NCBI RefSeq assembly: GCF_020422885.1
Contig: NZ_CP084622.1
Span: 544,001 to 608,000 of the forward strand
DNA: 64,000 nucleotides
Direction of reading: 5' to 3'
Source: Mesobacillus sp. S13
GTDB lineage: Bacteria; Bacillota; Bacilli; Bacillales; Cytobacillaceae
Below the pieces are notes generated by a model. That model saw only the letters and a program-made list of their open reading frames with translations, had not been told where the DNA came from and searched no databases. This document shows, in pieces, positions 33,252-41,765 of this stretch. The translations under genes were made by a program, and so were the position numbers. Position 1 is the stretch's first letter. Every line of letters starts with the position of its first letter.

Positions 33252-34142
33252 TTGCTAACTAACCATTTAGATTTCAGACTCGAACCAAAGGTCAGGGAAT
33301 TGTACGAAGAACATAAAAAGAGGGCTGAGAAAATTGACTGGGGCTATCATGAATTCCTGCCATGGGACAAGGCGCAGGATTTCAGGCGTGTTCCATGGGA
33401 CGAAAGCCAGGTGACCCTGCCTCAATCCGTTATCACTGCTGTTGAAACAGCGCTCTTAACCGAAGTGAATCTGCCGTGGTTTACCTCTTATCTGGATCAG
33501 ACCTTCAAAGGATCTTTAACGGTCATCAAGGATTTTGTCCATACCTGGACAGCAGAAGAGGATCAGCATTCAAACCTGCTTGAAACGTATTTATTAATCA
33601 CACGGAATGTCAATCCGAATCGGCTTCACGAGCTACATAAGCAAACCGTTGAAAATGGCTGGAACCCTGATTTCCATACGCCATTTGAGACGATGGTGTA
33701 TACCTCTATGCAAGAGCTCGCAACCATGGTTTTTTATAATAATGTGGCAAAGGTAGCGGGTCCGCATGACCGGGATTTATCAAGCCTGTTGCGTCGTCTG
33801 GCTAAGGATGAGACCTTGCATTATGCCTTTTACCGGGATGTCATCAAATATCATCTGCAATTGGAGCCGAATTACTGCTACTACCTGGGGAATGTGATCA
33901 TGAACTTCAAAATGCCGGGTGCCGTCATGCCTGACTTTGAAGACCGGATGTCCATCATTGCCAAGGAAGCAAACTACGGCCCGCTTGAGTATTTTGATCA
34001 GGTACTTGATGTGATTGTAGACTACTGGGAAATTGAAAAGCTGCGGCCGATCGCACCAGAAGCTGAAAAAGCCAGACTTGATATCCTGAACTATCATGCA
34101 CGTTTAAAAAGGGTCAGGGACAGGTTTTATAAAACAAAGTGA
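33252..34142 (+). CDS. Acyl-[acyl-carrier-protein] desaturase
   Basis: The 296-residue protein carries the ferritin-like di-iron motifs of stearoyl-ACP desaturases: EVNLPWF, TAEEDQHSNLL and KDETLHYAFY, with two Glu and two His per diiron half. It introduces a double bond into acyl-ACP with O2 and an electron donor. The enzyme is unusual in Bacilli, which mostly use the membrane desaturase Des. The start is TTG at 33252, after GGAGGG; the nearby ATG is in another frame. Confidence 0.85.
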   Translation: MLTNHLDFRLEPKVRELYEEHKKRAEKIDWGYHEFLPWDKAQDFRRVPWDESQVTLPQSVITAVETALLTEVNLPWFTSYLDQTFKGSLTVIKDFVHTWTAEEDQHSNLLETYLLITRNVNPNRLHELHKQTVENGWNPDFHTPFETMVYTSMQELATMVFYNNVAKVAGPHDRDLSSLLRRLAKDETLHYAFYRDVIKYHLQLEPNYCYYLGNVIMNFKMPGAVMPDFEDRMSIIAKEANYGPLEYFDQVLDVIVDYWEIEKLRPIAPEAEKARLDILNYHARLKRVRDRFYKTK

Positions 34143-34149
34143 TAAGTTG

Positions 34150-34174
34150 AACCAGCGGGGGTGCTGGTTTTTAA
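34150..34174 (+). terminator. Rho-independent terminator
   Basis: AACCAGC pairs with GCTGGTT around six bases, followed by TTT, just after the desaturase stop at 34142. Confidence 0.78.
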
Positions 34175-34202
34175 TTGAAGAAGAATAGGGACGTGAAACG
34201 TG

Positions 34203-34267
34203 GGGACGGTTCTTCTGTTTCAGTAAATAGCGTATTTTAACAATTTATGAAACGCCAGAACCGTCCC
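34203..34267. repeat. REP-like palindromic element, best-conserved copy
   Basis: GGGACGGTTCT and AGAACCGTCCC are perfect 11-base arms. Inside, GTTTCAGTAAAT and ATTTATGAAAC give a second pairing. The element lies between the desaturase terminator and the cspC leader. Confidence 0.82.
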
Positions 34268-34459
34268 TGTGTTTTTGACTTTCATCGCAGTTGAACCGTA
34301 ACATTCTCATCCAACTAAAGTCCCTTGCAATTTTTCCTAAATCTTGTTATTCTTAGGTAGAATTATTTTTGTTCGGTGTAAAGTTCGACTCTTCGTTCTA
34401 ATAATCACTTTGGGCAAGGATAGTAATACAATGTGCATTAGCACTAGGAGGCAACAAAC
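34268..34459 (+). promoter_or_regulatory. Long leader/upstream region of the cold-shock gene
   Basis: About 190 bases separate the repeat from the cspC ATG. Bacterial csp genes usually have a long, structured leader that controls translation at low temperature. The sequence has GGTAGAATTATTTTTG and a good GGAGG near 34448-34452, but I cannot place the start of transcription. Confidence 0.4.
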
Positions 34460-34660
34460 ATGGAACAAGGTACAGTTAAATGGTTTAACGCAGAAAAAGG
34501 TTTCGGATTCATCGAGCGCGAAGGTGGAGAAGATGTATTCGTTCATTTCTCTGCAATCCAATCTGAAGGCTTCAAATCATTAGACGAAGGTCAAAAAGTT
34601 ACTTTCGACGTTGAGCAAGGTGCACGTGGACCTCAAGCTGCTAACGTTCAAAAAGCTTAA
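34460..34660 (+). CDS. cspC: Cold-shock protein, CspC-like
   Basis: The 66-residue protein [20 protein letters not shown] contains RNP1 (KGFGFIE) and RNP2 (VFVHF) and is nearly identical to the Bacillus CspC sequence I recall. It is a single-stranded RNA/DNA-binding chaperone that helps translation in the cold. GGAGG precedes the ATG. A terminator follows at 34680-34708. Confidence 0.92.
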   Translation: MEQGTVKWFNAEKGFGFIEREGGEDVFVHFSAIQSEGFKSLDEGQKVTFDVEQGARGPQAANVQKA

Positions 34661-34679
34661 TTTTGATATAGCATACCGA

Positions 34680-34708
34680 AACAGACTCCAAAAGGGTCTG
34701 TTTTTTTA
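34680..34708 (+). terminator. Rho-independent terminator of cspC
   Basis: AACAGAC pairs with GTCTGTT around nine bases, followed by seven T. Confidence 0.85.
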
Positions 34709-34730
34709 TTTTCCAAAAATAACAGCAATA

Positions 34731-34800
34731 AAAAAACCCCTACTCAACGAACGAGCAGGGGCATGGAACCGGTAAAGTAAAAAATTTAAAGCAAAAGGTT
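34731..34800 (-). ncRNA. Candidate small RNA on the minus strand
   Basis: On the minus strand, CCCCT...CTCGTTCGTTGAG...AGGGG forms a stem followed by TTTTTTT (34731-34765), a clear terminator without a minus-strand gene before it. A TGTTATAAT extended -10 box lies at 34807-34815 on the same strand, placing a start near 34800 and giving a transcript of about 70 bases. The RNA would have a C-rich single-stranded loop. It remains a prediction; the -35 region is weak. Confidence 0.4.
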
Positions 34801-34901
34801 ATTTACATTATAACACACCAATCTCATAATTAAATGATTAGCAGAAATTTAGCAAGTGCATGATAATGACAACATAGAAGGGCACACAAATGGAGGAATG
34901 G

Positions 34902-35225
34902 ATGATGAAATTTCCAAACGACGCGGATGGAGAAGCATTGCGCAGTTTGTTTAATGAAGGTGTCAGTTTTAAAAAGCCGCAGTCAGTCGAGTTTTTTATA
35001 GCTGTACCGGATAAGGCAACTGGCGAGAAGCTTCTGCCCGTATTGAAGGAAGAAGGCTTTCATGGCTTACTCGAGCAGGATGATGAGACAGATGAGTGGG
35101 CTTGCGGTTGCTCGAAAAGGATGCTCCTTAACCATAGCGAATTAAAAAAAGTGCAGGAAAAGCTGGATAAAATAAGCAAGCCTTACGGCGGCCATTCTGA
35201 TGGCTGGGGCGTATTTGTAGAATAA
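34902..35225 (+). CDS. RraB family protein (second copy)
   Basis: The 107-residue protein ends KISKPYGGHSDGWGVFVE, the D-G-W-G terminus of the RraB family, and has VSFKKPQSVEFFIAVPDKATGEKLLPVLKEEGF before it. GGAGG lies five bases upstream of the ATG at 34902 and eight upstream of that at 34905. A relative lies at 603-965, with only limited similarity. The gene is followed closely by the YgjP-type peptidase gene, suggesting an operon. Confidence 0.83.
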   Translation: MMKFPNDADGEALRSLFNEGVSFKKPQSVEFFIAVPDKATGEKLLPVLKEEGFHGLLEQDDETDEWACGCSKRMLLNHSELKKVQEKLDKISKPYGGHSDGWGVFVE

Positions 35226-35240
35226 AATGCAGGTGATGAC

Positions 35241-35948
35241 ATGCTCCATACATTTTTGGGTGAAACAATCGGGTATGATGTGATTTATAAAAATCGGCAA
35301 ACAATCGGCATTTATATGGATTTGTACGGCCATGTCGAAGTCCACGCTCCTAAGGGGACCTCAGATGCAAGTGTGCTTCAAATCCTAGAAGGCCAATGGG
35401 ACTTGATCCTGCAAAGGGCGAAGGAAATGAAAGAGCGGGCCTCAGCCGGTAGGGAAAAAGAGTACGGACCAGGCGGACAGTTTCTATATTTGGGGAGGCT
35501 CTATCACATTCTGATTTCCCAGGATGCAGATATCGAAAAGGACAATGCCGTGTTCGAAGCAGACAAGCTCCATGTATACGTGAAAGAGCAAAATGAAGAG
35601 AGCATCAAACAGGCTTTGAAGCGATTTTACTATCAGCAGTGCAAGGCATTAGTCGAAAAACGGGTTAAATCTTATCAAAGCGAATTCAAAATAAAGCCGC
35701 GCTCGATTCGAATCACGGACAGTAAGACGAACTGGGGAACGTGTGATTCCATGAGGAATTTGACATTCAATTGGAAGCTGTCCATGGCACCAATGGACGT
35801 GATTGATTATGTTGTCGTCCATGAAATGTGCCATATGGTCCATATGAATCACGACCGTTCGTTTTGGCGGCTTGTCGGAAAAATCATGCCTGATTATGAA
35901 CGGTATGAGCGCTGGCTCGCGGTGTCGGGGTGGAGGATGGAGGTTTAG
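35241..35948 (+). CDS. YgjP-type zinc metallopeptidase (DUF45)
   Basis: The 235-residue protein carries VVHEMCHMVHMNHDRSFWRLVGKIMPDY, the H-E-x-x-H zinc motif with the third His (H-M-N-H) of the YgjP/WLM-type family. The N-terminal beta-rich part (GYDVIYKNRQTIGIYMDL) and NWGTCDSMRNLTFNWKL are also family-typical. It probably acts as a cytoplasmic protease; the target is unknown. AGGTGATG precedes the ATG. It starts 15 bases after the RraB gene. Confidence 0.88.
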   Translation: MLHTFLGETIGYDVIYKNRQTIGIYMDLYGHVEVHAPKGTSDASVLQILEGQWDLILQRAKEMKERASAGREKEYGPGGQFLYLGRLYHILISQDADIEKDNAVFEADKLHVYVKEQNEESIKQALKRFYYQQCKALVEKRVKSYQSEFKIKPRSIRITDSKTNWGTCDSMRNLTFNWKLSMAPMDVIDYVVVHEMCHMVHMNHDRSFWRLVGKIMPDYERYERWLAVSGWRMEV

Positions 35949-36174
35949 TGTAGCGGGGGTGACAGATCCTCTCAGCGGAGCAAAAAACTTCAAAAATATT
36001 AACCTTATAATAAAAAGGGATAGATGAGTATTTTCTGTTGGAATCGGTAAGTTACTTCGTCCCCTTCCTCATGTTTATATTCATGCTGGCATTTGGAAAG
36101 AAGCTTGCTCCCAACAAAGTATTCTCGGAGCAAAATCAGATACATTTTATGTAATGTTCCACCTTGGAAACGTG

Positions 36175-36239
36175 GGGACAGTTCTTCCATATCAGTGGAT
36201 AGCATATTTTAACAATTTATGAAACACCAGAACCGTCCC
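36175..36239. repeat. REP-like palindromic element within the TspO-like relic
   Basis: GGGACAGTTC and GAACCGTCCC are the outer arms (one mismatch) around GATAGCATATTTTAACAATT. The element reaches into the 3' end of the TspO-like pseudogene, replacing its C-terminal codons. Confidence 0.78.
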
Positions 36240-36960
36240 TGTGTTTCTCCAGCATGATCTTAATTGTTATGAGGAAGACGGCTGACAGGGCATAGGAAGT
36301 GATGCTTATTGTCTGATGAGAGGCAGCGTTTATAACCCCGATTCCGATACAGGCCCAGACAAATACCAGGGGATAGATGCGATCCTTATTTTTATGGTGA
36401 AAATATAAAGCCAGAAGTGTGGCAAGCCCCAGCATGAACAGTGTCCATGCGACATCTGATAAAACGAATCCGTTCCATCCGGTATGCTTCAATTAATAGC
36501 TGATATTGGCAATGGTGGCGATGCTATCCATCCGAAGTAGACCGAGAAGGGGAGCGGATCCCAAAAAGTGTGATCTTCATTTTTGGTAAGATGATAGAGC
36601 TTGATAAGTATCAGCAGCAAACCAATCATCACGAATACCCTCAGAAGGGAAAATTCATACTGCCATAAAAGAACCCAGGCAATATTAAGGACAGAGCTCA
36701 GTAGATAAAGCGTTTTGTAAAACAGTTAATCCCTTCTTGAAGCAGGAAACTGTCTGAATGTCCAAATAAACAATAAAAAATAAATCACTCCCCAGATCCC
36801 GAAAACCTAACCATCACAACACATCCAGCGTATTTGAAATTTCCCCGGTATTCTGCCCATTGATCGGCAGAATGTTTACAAGAGCATTGACCAGTTCCAC
36901 TAAGACAGTGGCAATCAGATTTAAGATAAAACGCCCATCCTCTTCCCCCGCTTTCACTTA
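36217..36960 (-). pseudogene. TspO/MBR-type (tryptophan-rich) membrane protein relic
   Basis: Minus-strand frames piece together a TspO/MBR-family protein: NALVNILPINGQNTGEISNTLDV (near 36850), VFGIWGVIYFLLFIWTF (near 36770), ALYLLSSVLNIAWVLLWQYEFSL, then PFSVYFGWIA and a run of TM helices ending MLEKH at 36245. Several stops and frame changes separate these pieces. The final codons derive from a REP-like element at 36175-36239, so insertion of that repeat is one cause of the breakdown. There is no intact copy elsewhere in the window. Confidence 0.78.
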
Positions 36961-37228
36961 CATATTTGTTCATCCTATTACACTGGACCTAAGTGCATAA
37001 CCCCATTTAGCCTATCGGGAAAAAGATTATCTCCATTCGCGAAAATATAATTTTCAATGGGACGCGAGAACCCTCGAATCGTTCCTATGTCCTCCAATGT
37101 GCTGGAAAATGTTTAACATTGTTATTGCGGGGAAGTTACAGAGTGTGACAAACATAGCCTTTTTGGACTATTTTCTTTCCGAACCTAACTTGAGATTAGG
37201 CTGGCTAAAAAAACTTTGGAGGTATTTG

Positions 37229-38560
37229 ATGAATTTTAAGAAAGCGTTAGTTTCTGTTCCGTTGAGTGTTGCTCTATTAGTCCCTGGTTATAATGTGCTT
37301 GCAGATGAGCATGTGGAAAAGCCGACCGTCACGAATGCTGCGGTTGATTTGCGTTCGGATCTTGACCGCTTGTTCTCTGAGCATGCATACCTTGCCATGA
37401 CTGCGATGAGAAAAGGGGCGAATGGCGAGAAGGATTTCAATCAGGTAGCTGAAGCATTGAACGGCAACACGAAAGATTTGACGGCAGCCATTAGCAGTGT
37501 TTACGGTGATGAGGCTGGCAGTAAGTTCAATGAAATGTGGAGCAGCCATATTGGCTATTTTGTAGACTATGTAAAAGCAACAGCGGGGAACGATGAAGGG
37601 GCGAAGCAAAAAGCTCTGGAAAATCTCCAAAGATATAAAAATGATTTCTCCGCATTCATTTCTACGGCTACAGAAGGAAAACTTGCTGAAGAGCAGCTAG
37701 CCAAGGGACTGCAAACGCATGTTGATCAATTGATCAATGGCTTTAACGCTTTCGTCGAGGGCGATTATGAAAAAGCTTATATGATTCAAAGTGACGCTAT
37801 GGAACACCTATATATGACAAGCAAAGGCTTATCAAGCGCAATCGTTAGCCAGAATCCCGATAAGTTCAACAATACCAAGGCAGTGACTAAAGCTGCGGAT
37901 TTACGTTCGAACTTAAATTTCCTCTTATCAGAGCATTTCGCGCTCGCTCAGCAGGCCATGCAAAATGGCATCAATGGCGATCCTGAATTTGATGCCAATG
38001 TTAAGGTGCTGAATCAAAACACGGAAGAATTGTCCGCAGCTATTGCTTCTGTCTACGGGAAAGAAGCCGGCATGAAGTTCAAGGAGATGTGGAGTGAACA
38101 TATCGGCTATTTTGTCGACTATGTAAAAGCAACCGCTGCAACTGATGATGCGGCAAAGCAAGAAGCACTGGATAATCTAAATCAATATCGTATGGACTTC
38201 TCGAAGTTCATCAGCACAGCAACGGAAGGACGAGTCGAAGCAGATGCTCTTGCTCAAGGCCTTCAAACACATGTAGACCAGTTAGTCGGTGCTTTTAACA
38301 GCTATAATGAAGGCGATTACACCAATACCTGGATGAAGGCTCGCGAAGGATATGAGCATATGTTCACACCTGCGAATCTGTTCAGTTCGGCCTTTGTCGC
38401 ACAATTCCCGGAAATGTTCACAGGAATGCCAGAGATGCCCGAGACAGGTATGGGTGGAATGAGCCAGGAAAAGGAAATCATGTGGATGCTTTGGGCACTT
38501 CCAATCCTATTGTTTGCCGCAATTCCTTTTGTGAAGCGCAAAGAACAATCAGCAGAATAA
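37229..38560 (+). CDS. Sortase-anchored surface protein with two helical repeat domains
   Basis: The 443-residue protein has a signal peptide (MNFKKALVSVPLSVALLVPGYNVLA). Two tandem copies of a roughly 190-residue helical domain follow (DLRSDLDRLFSEHAYLAMTAM...NPDKF and DLRSNLNFLLSEHFALAQQAM...QFPEMF). The tail has MPETG, a hydrophobic stretch and KRKEQSAE, a variant cell-wall sorting signal. The gene for a sortase follows within 60 bases. TTGGAGGT precedes the ATG at 37229. The repeat domain is known from uncharacterised proteins that Bacillus annotations sometimes call copper amine oxidase-like; I see no reason to trust that function. Confidence 0.8.
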   Translation: MNFKKALVSVPLSVALLVPGYNVLADEHVEKPTVTNAAVDLRSDLDRLFSEHAYLAMTAMRKGANGEKDFNQVAEALNGNTKDLTAAISSVYGDEAGSKFNEMWSSHIGYFVDYVKATAGNDEGAKQKALENLQRYKNDFSAFISTATEGKLAEEQLAKGLQTHVDQLINGFNAFVEGDYEKAYMIQSDAMEHLYMTSKGLSSAIVSQNPDKFNNTKAVTKAADLRSNLNFLLSEHFALAQQAMQNGINGDPEFDANVKVLNQNTEELSAAIASVYGKEAGMKFKEMWSEHIGYFVDYVKATAATDDAAKQEALDNLNQYRMDFSKFISTATEGRVEADALAQGLQTHVDQLVGAFNSYNEGDYTNTWMKAREGYEHMFTPANLFSSAFVAQFPEMFTGMPEMPETGMGGMSQEKEIMWMLWALPILLFAAIPFVKRKEQSAE

Positions 38561-38620
38561 GTAGTTTGATAGAGGAAGGGGAAATTCCCCTCCTCTATTC
38601 CCATTTACAGGAGGCTTATC

Positions 38621-39277
38621 ATGAATAATCTTCTTAAAAAAATCGCTCTTCTATACTTGATCGTGCTATTAACTACCATCCCTGGAAATACACTGTATAT
38701 GGCCGCTCCAATCCTTCCAGTTACCCAAGAAGTCGAGGAAGCACCACAAGCTGAAGCAGACACGAATGAGGTGCCTGCCAGCCAAACAATTACCTATACT
38801 CCTCCTGAAATGGGCTTGCCTGATATCAAGAGTATTGACCCTAAAACAATCACGCTTCCATCCATACAAATGCAAGCTTCTGTTGTAAAAGTAGGCAAGC
38901 TTGCTAATGGCCAAATGGGTGTCCCGGAAAACATTGAAACCGTTGGCTGGTACAAGCCAGGTCCGAGACCAGGAAGCAACGGCAATGCCGTCTTGGCCGG
39001 GCATGTAGATGGGGCAAATCGCCCTGGTGCTTTCTTTCATTTAAAAAAAATGAAGAAAGGTGATCTCGTCCATGTTGAAGGAATGAACGGCGAGAAGCTA
39101 ACATTCAAAGTGAAAGAAATCGCATCCTATTATCCAGATCAAGCTCCGATTGAAAAAATCTTTGGGTACAGTCCAGAACGAAACCTCAACTTAATCACTT
39201 GTACCGGATCGTTTAATCATGAGGAAGGAGGATATGAAGAAAGGCTGGTCGTGTATACAGAATTAGTGGGAGAGTAA
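38621..39277 (+). CDS. Class F-type sortase
   Basis: The 218-residue protein has an N-terminal membrane anchor (LLYLIVLLTTIPGNTLYMAAPIL) and the sortase catalytic triad: His in LAGHVDG, Cys in NLITCTGSF, and Arg in EERLVVYTEL. The spacing fits a small class F sortase. It should cleave and attach the MPETG protein encoded just upstream. CAGGAGG precedes the ATG. Confidence 0.88.
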   Translation: MNNLLKKIALLYLIVLLTTIPGNTLYMAAPILPVTQEVEEAPQAEADTNEVPASQTITYTPPEMGLPDIKSIDPKTITLPSIQMQASVVKVGKLANGQMGVPENIETVGWYKPGPRPGSNGNAVLAGHVDGANRPGAFFHLKKMKKGDLVHVEGMNGEKLTFKVKEIASYYPDQAPIEKIFGYSPERNLNLITCTGSFNHEEGGYEERLVVYTELVGE

Positions 39278-39637
39278 GAAGCAAGGAGTGTAACCTGACC
39301 TTCTTTACTTGTTATCCGCGCACTCAATCAAATTATATTCTGTCACTGAATATAAAGGATTATGGGGAAGGTAAAGCTATTTAATCGGGAGTTCAAAAAC
39401 TAGTCTTTAAAAAGGAATAGTTTTTATTTTTGGGGGAGGGCTATGTATGCCATACCTAATATTTGAAAAGCATCAATAAGCATTGTGCAAAAAGAATTAC
39501 AAACTATAAAGATAGCACAAATGTTCAGTAGTGAGTAAAGGGGAGAGCCCTCTTTTTATTTGGGCTAGGATAAGGGGCGGCCCCGCTGTCCCGAAGGTGC
39601 GACAGCGGCAGTGTGATGTGCATCCCACGGAATCGAC
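39278..39637. other. Intergenic region with paralogue relic
   Basis: The stretch contains the 3' relic of a coiled-coil-gene paralogue (39470-39538), and a GC-rich stem (CCGCTGTC/GACAGCGG, 39590-39607) beyond it. 39278-39469 shows nothing clear. Confidence 0.5.
39470..39560 (+). pseudogene. 3' relic of a paralogue of the coiled-coil membrane protein
   Basis: Codons here read S-I-V-Q-K-E-L-Q-T-I-K-I-A-Q-M-F-S-S-E-stop, almost the same as the end of the product of 13197-14144 (SLVQKELQTIKIAELISSE), with a matching AGGGG..CCCT terminator stem beyond. The rest of the gene is missing. Confidence 0.75.
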
Positions 39638-40126
39638 CTACCTTGACGACACAACCAAAAACCGGATCGTCTGATCTGTATGGTTGTACCAGTAATGCGT
39701 TTCGCTGGCGGAAAAGAACCAGGATTCTCCTTGCTGGAGTTCAATCATTCTTGTGCCTATTTGCAGTGTCAATGTTCCTTCTAGTACATAGACAAATTCA
39801 TGTCCGCTATGTGCAAAGGGTTGTCCGTCACTTTGGTTTGCTGGGAGTGTGACGAGTATGGGATGAAAGTCTGGGTTTGGGACTTGCTGTGTCAGGTCTT
39901 TATAATGGAATGAAGGTTCACTCACAGGTTCATTATCACTTGGAAAAAAGGTACTAGGATTGACGCCTAGAACTTCGGATATTTTACGAAGTGACTCTAA
40001 TGTGACGCTAGACTTTCCACGCTCCACTTGTGAAAGAAAGCTGATGGACACACCGGCTCCTTCTGCAAGTTCTTTCAGAGTCATTTTTTTCTCTTTACGG
40101 ATTTCTTTCAGTCGCACACCGATCAT
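39638..40126 (-). CDS. XRE-family regulator with cupin domain
   Basis: The 162-residue protein has an N-terminal helix-turn-helix (RLKEIRKEKKMTLKELAEGAGVSISFLSQVERGKSSVTLESLRKI). A C-terminal cupin follows (FAHSGHEFVYVLEGTLTLQIG, GESWFFSASETHYWYNH). Such regulators sense a small molecule through the cupin. It lies divergent from the MFS transporter gene and is likely its regulator. GGTGGGAG precedes the ATG. Confidence 0.88.
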   Translation of the reverse strand: MIGVRLKEIRKEKKMTLKELAEGAGVSISFLSQVERGKSSVTLESLRKISEVLGVNPSTFFPSDNEPVSEPSFHYKDLTQQVPNPDFHPILVTLPANQSDGQPFAHSGHEFVYVLEGTLTLQIGTRMIELQQGESWFFSASETHYWYNHTDQTIRFLVVSSR

Positions 40127-40262
40127 AAAACTCCCACCTTCCTAATTACTATTTTTAACATAGAAGGAGATTGTGTCAATCTGAACAAAGTTGACAGAAT
40201 ATTAACCATTATCTAAAATTTAATTGAAGTACCACTTCAATTTTAAAAAGGGGGAAGGGAAA

Positions 40263-41570
40263 ATGCAACAACTGGATAAGAAGACGACCTGGCGTGTATT
40301 GATTGCCAGCCTTGTTGGCAGTTCCATTGAATGGTTTGACTATTTTTTATATGGAACAATGGCCGCACTTGTATTTAATCAATTATTCTTTGTCAACGAA
40401 GATCCAACAGTAGGCTTGCTTTTAGCGTATGCATCATTTGCACTTTCGTTTTTCATCCGTCCATTCGGAGGAATCATTTTTAGTCATATCGGGGATCGAA
40501 TCGGCCGGAAAAAGACACTTGTTCTAACATTGAGCTTGATGGGTGCTGCGACATTCGCAATGGGTATTCTGCCTACATATCAAGCAATCGGCGTAGCTGC
40601 ACCGATCATTTTGATTACGCTTCGTCTGATCCAGGGACTTGGAATCGGCGGGGAATGGGGAGGAGCTCTGTTACTTGCGACTGAGTATGCTCCAGCAGAA
40701 CGCAGAGGATTCTTCGGCTCCATTCCGCAAATGGGTGTAACGATCGGGATGGTGATGGGGACACTCGCTCTTTGGCTCATGAGTTTATTGCCAGAGCAGC
40801 AATTCATGTCATGGGGCTGGCGCGTGCCGTTCATCTTCAGTGCATTGCTCGTGGTCTTTGGTTTATGGATCCGAAAAGGAATCGATGAGACACCAGAATT
40901 CAAGGAAGTTCAGCAAAAAGGTGAAATTCCAAAACTGCCAATCGTCGATACACTTCGCTATTACTGGAAAGAAGTGCTGATTACCATCGGTGCGAAAGTG
41001 GTGGAGACGGCTCCATTCTATATTTTCAGTACGTTCATTGTTTCGTACGCGACAAGCACTCTAGGATTCAGCCGCTCCGCTGTGTTAGGTTCGGTCATGG
41101 TTTCAACCGTCATTACGACGATCCTGATCCCAATCATGGGAAGTCTGTCAGACCGCATTGGCCGTAAGAAATTGTATATCGCCGGTACAGTAGCGATGAT
41201 GGCTTTCGCCTTCCCATACTTCTGGATGATTCACCAAGGCAGTGTACTCATGCTGGTTTTGGCAACGATCATCGGTCTGGGGATCATTTGGGCTCCGATT
41301 ACCGCAGTACTTGGTACCATGTTCTCGGAAATCTTTGATGCCAAGGTTCGCTATACCGGGGTCTCACTAGGTTATCAAATCGGTGCTGCAGTTGCTGGCG
41401 GTACAGCGCCACTAGTTGCCACTGCGCTGCTCGCAGCATTCGATAATTCCTACGTCCCAGTTGCACTCTACATCATGTTCACTGCAGTGGTATCACTGAT
41501 TGCCATCTGGGCAGTGAAAAGCCGCGTTGAATCAACTGTGATTACTGGTAAAATGAGCTCGGCCAAATAA
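40263..41570 (+). CDS. MHS-type MFS transporter
   Basis: The 435-residue protein begins MQQLDKKTTWRVLIASLVGSSIEWFDYFLYG, the N terminus of metabolite:H+ symporter (MHS) MFS proteins. GIIFSHIGDRIGRKKTL (loop 2-3) and about 12 membrane segments follow. The substrate is unknown; the next gene, an ornithine cyclodeaminase/mu-crystallin-like enzyme, suggests an amino or keto acid. AGGGGGAAGGG precedes the ATG; an open frame of 13 codons upstream is not needed. Confidence 0.87.
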   Translation: MQQLDKKTTWRVLIASLVGSSIEWFDYFLYGTMAALVFNQLFFVNEDPTVGLLLAYASFALSFFIRPFGGIIFSHIGDRIGRKKTLVLTLSLMGAATFAMGILPTYQAIGVAAPIILITLRLIQGLGIGGEWGGALLLATEYAPAERRGFFGSIPQMGVTIGMVMGTLALWLMSLLPEQQFMSWGWRVPFIFSALLVVFGLWIRKGIDETPEFKEVQQKGEIPKLPIVDTLRYYWKEVLITIGAKVVETAPFYIFSTFIVSYATSTLGFSRSAVLGSVMVSTVITTILIPIMGSLSDRIGRKKLYIAGTVAMMAFAFPYFWMIHQGSVLMLVLATIIGLGIIWAPITAVLGTMFSEIFDAKVRYTGVSLGYQIGAAVAGGTAPLVATALLAAFDNSYVPVALYIMFTAVVSLIAIWAVKSRVESTVITGKMSSAK

Positions 41571-41588
41571 TTTGGCCGAGTTTTTTTA
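41559..41588 (+). terminator. Rho-independent terminator overlapping the MFS stop
   Basis: CTCGGCCAAA pairs with TTTGGCCGAG around TAA, followed by seven T. The stem includes the gene's stop codon. Confidence 0.85.
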
Positions 41589-41624
41589 AGAGAGATAAGA
41601 AAGTATAAATTTCACTTCGAGAAA

Positions 41625-41745
41625 TGTCCAGCTCCAGCGCCTAGCCCCTCGAGTCGCTTCGGTCCGCCCAATGAAGTCAAAGAACGACTTCACCGGTCGG
41701 CCCTCCAGCGCTTGTCGGGGCTGACCAAGGCGCTTACGCTTTTCT
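41625..41745. repeat. Structured Bacillaceae intergenic repeat
   Basis: This GC-rich stretch of about 120 bases contains CAGCTCCAGCGCC, CTCGAGTCGCTTCGGTCCGC, GAAGTC...GACTTC, GGTCGGCCCTCCAGCGC and GGGGCTGACCAAGGCGC. Long-range complementarity is visible (CTCCAGCGCC with GGCGCTTACGC, GAAGTCAAAGAACGACTTC). I recall near-identical repeats scattered in other Bacillus genomes. It lies between the MFS terminator and the next gene. Confidence 0.7.
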
Positions 41746-41765
41746 GATAAAAGGAGAGATTCTAT

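Noticed and set aside
36785..36973. A 62-codon minus-strand frame
   Set aside because: It is an out-of-frame reading of the start of the TspO-like pseudogene.
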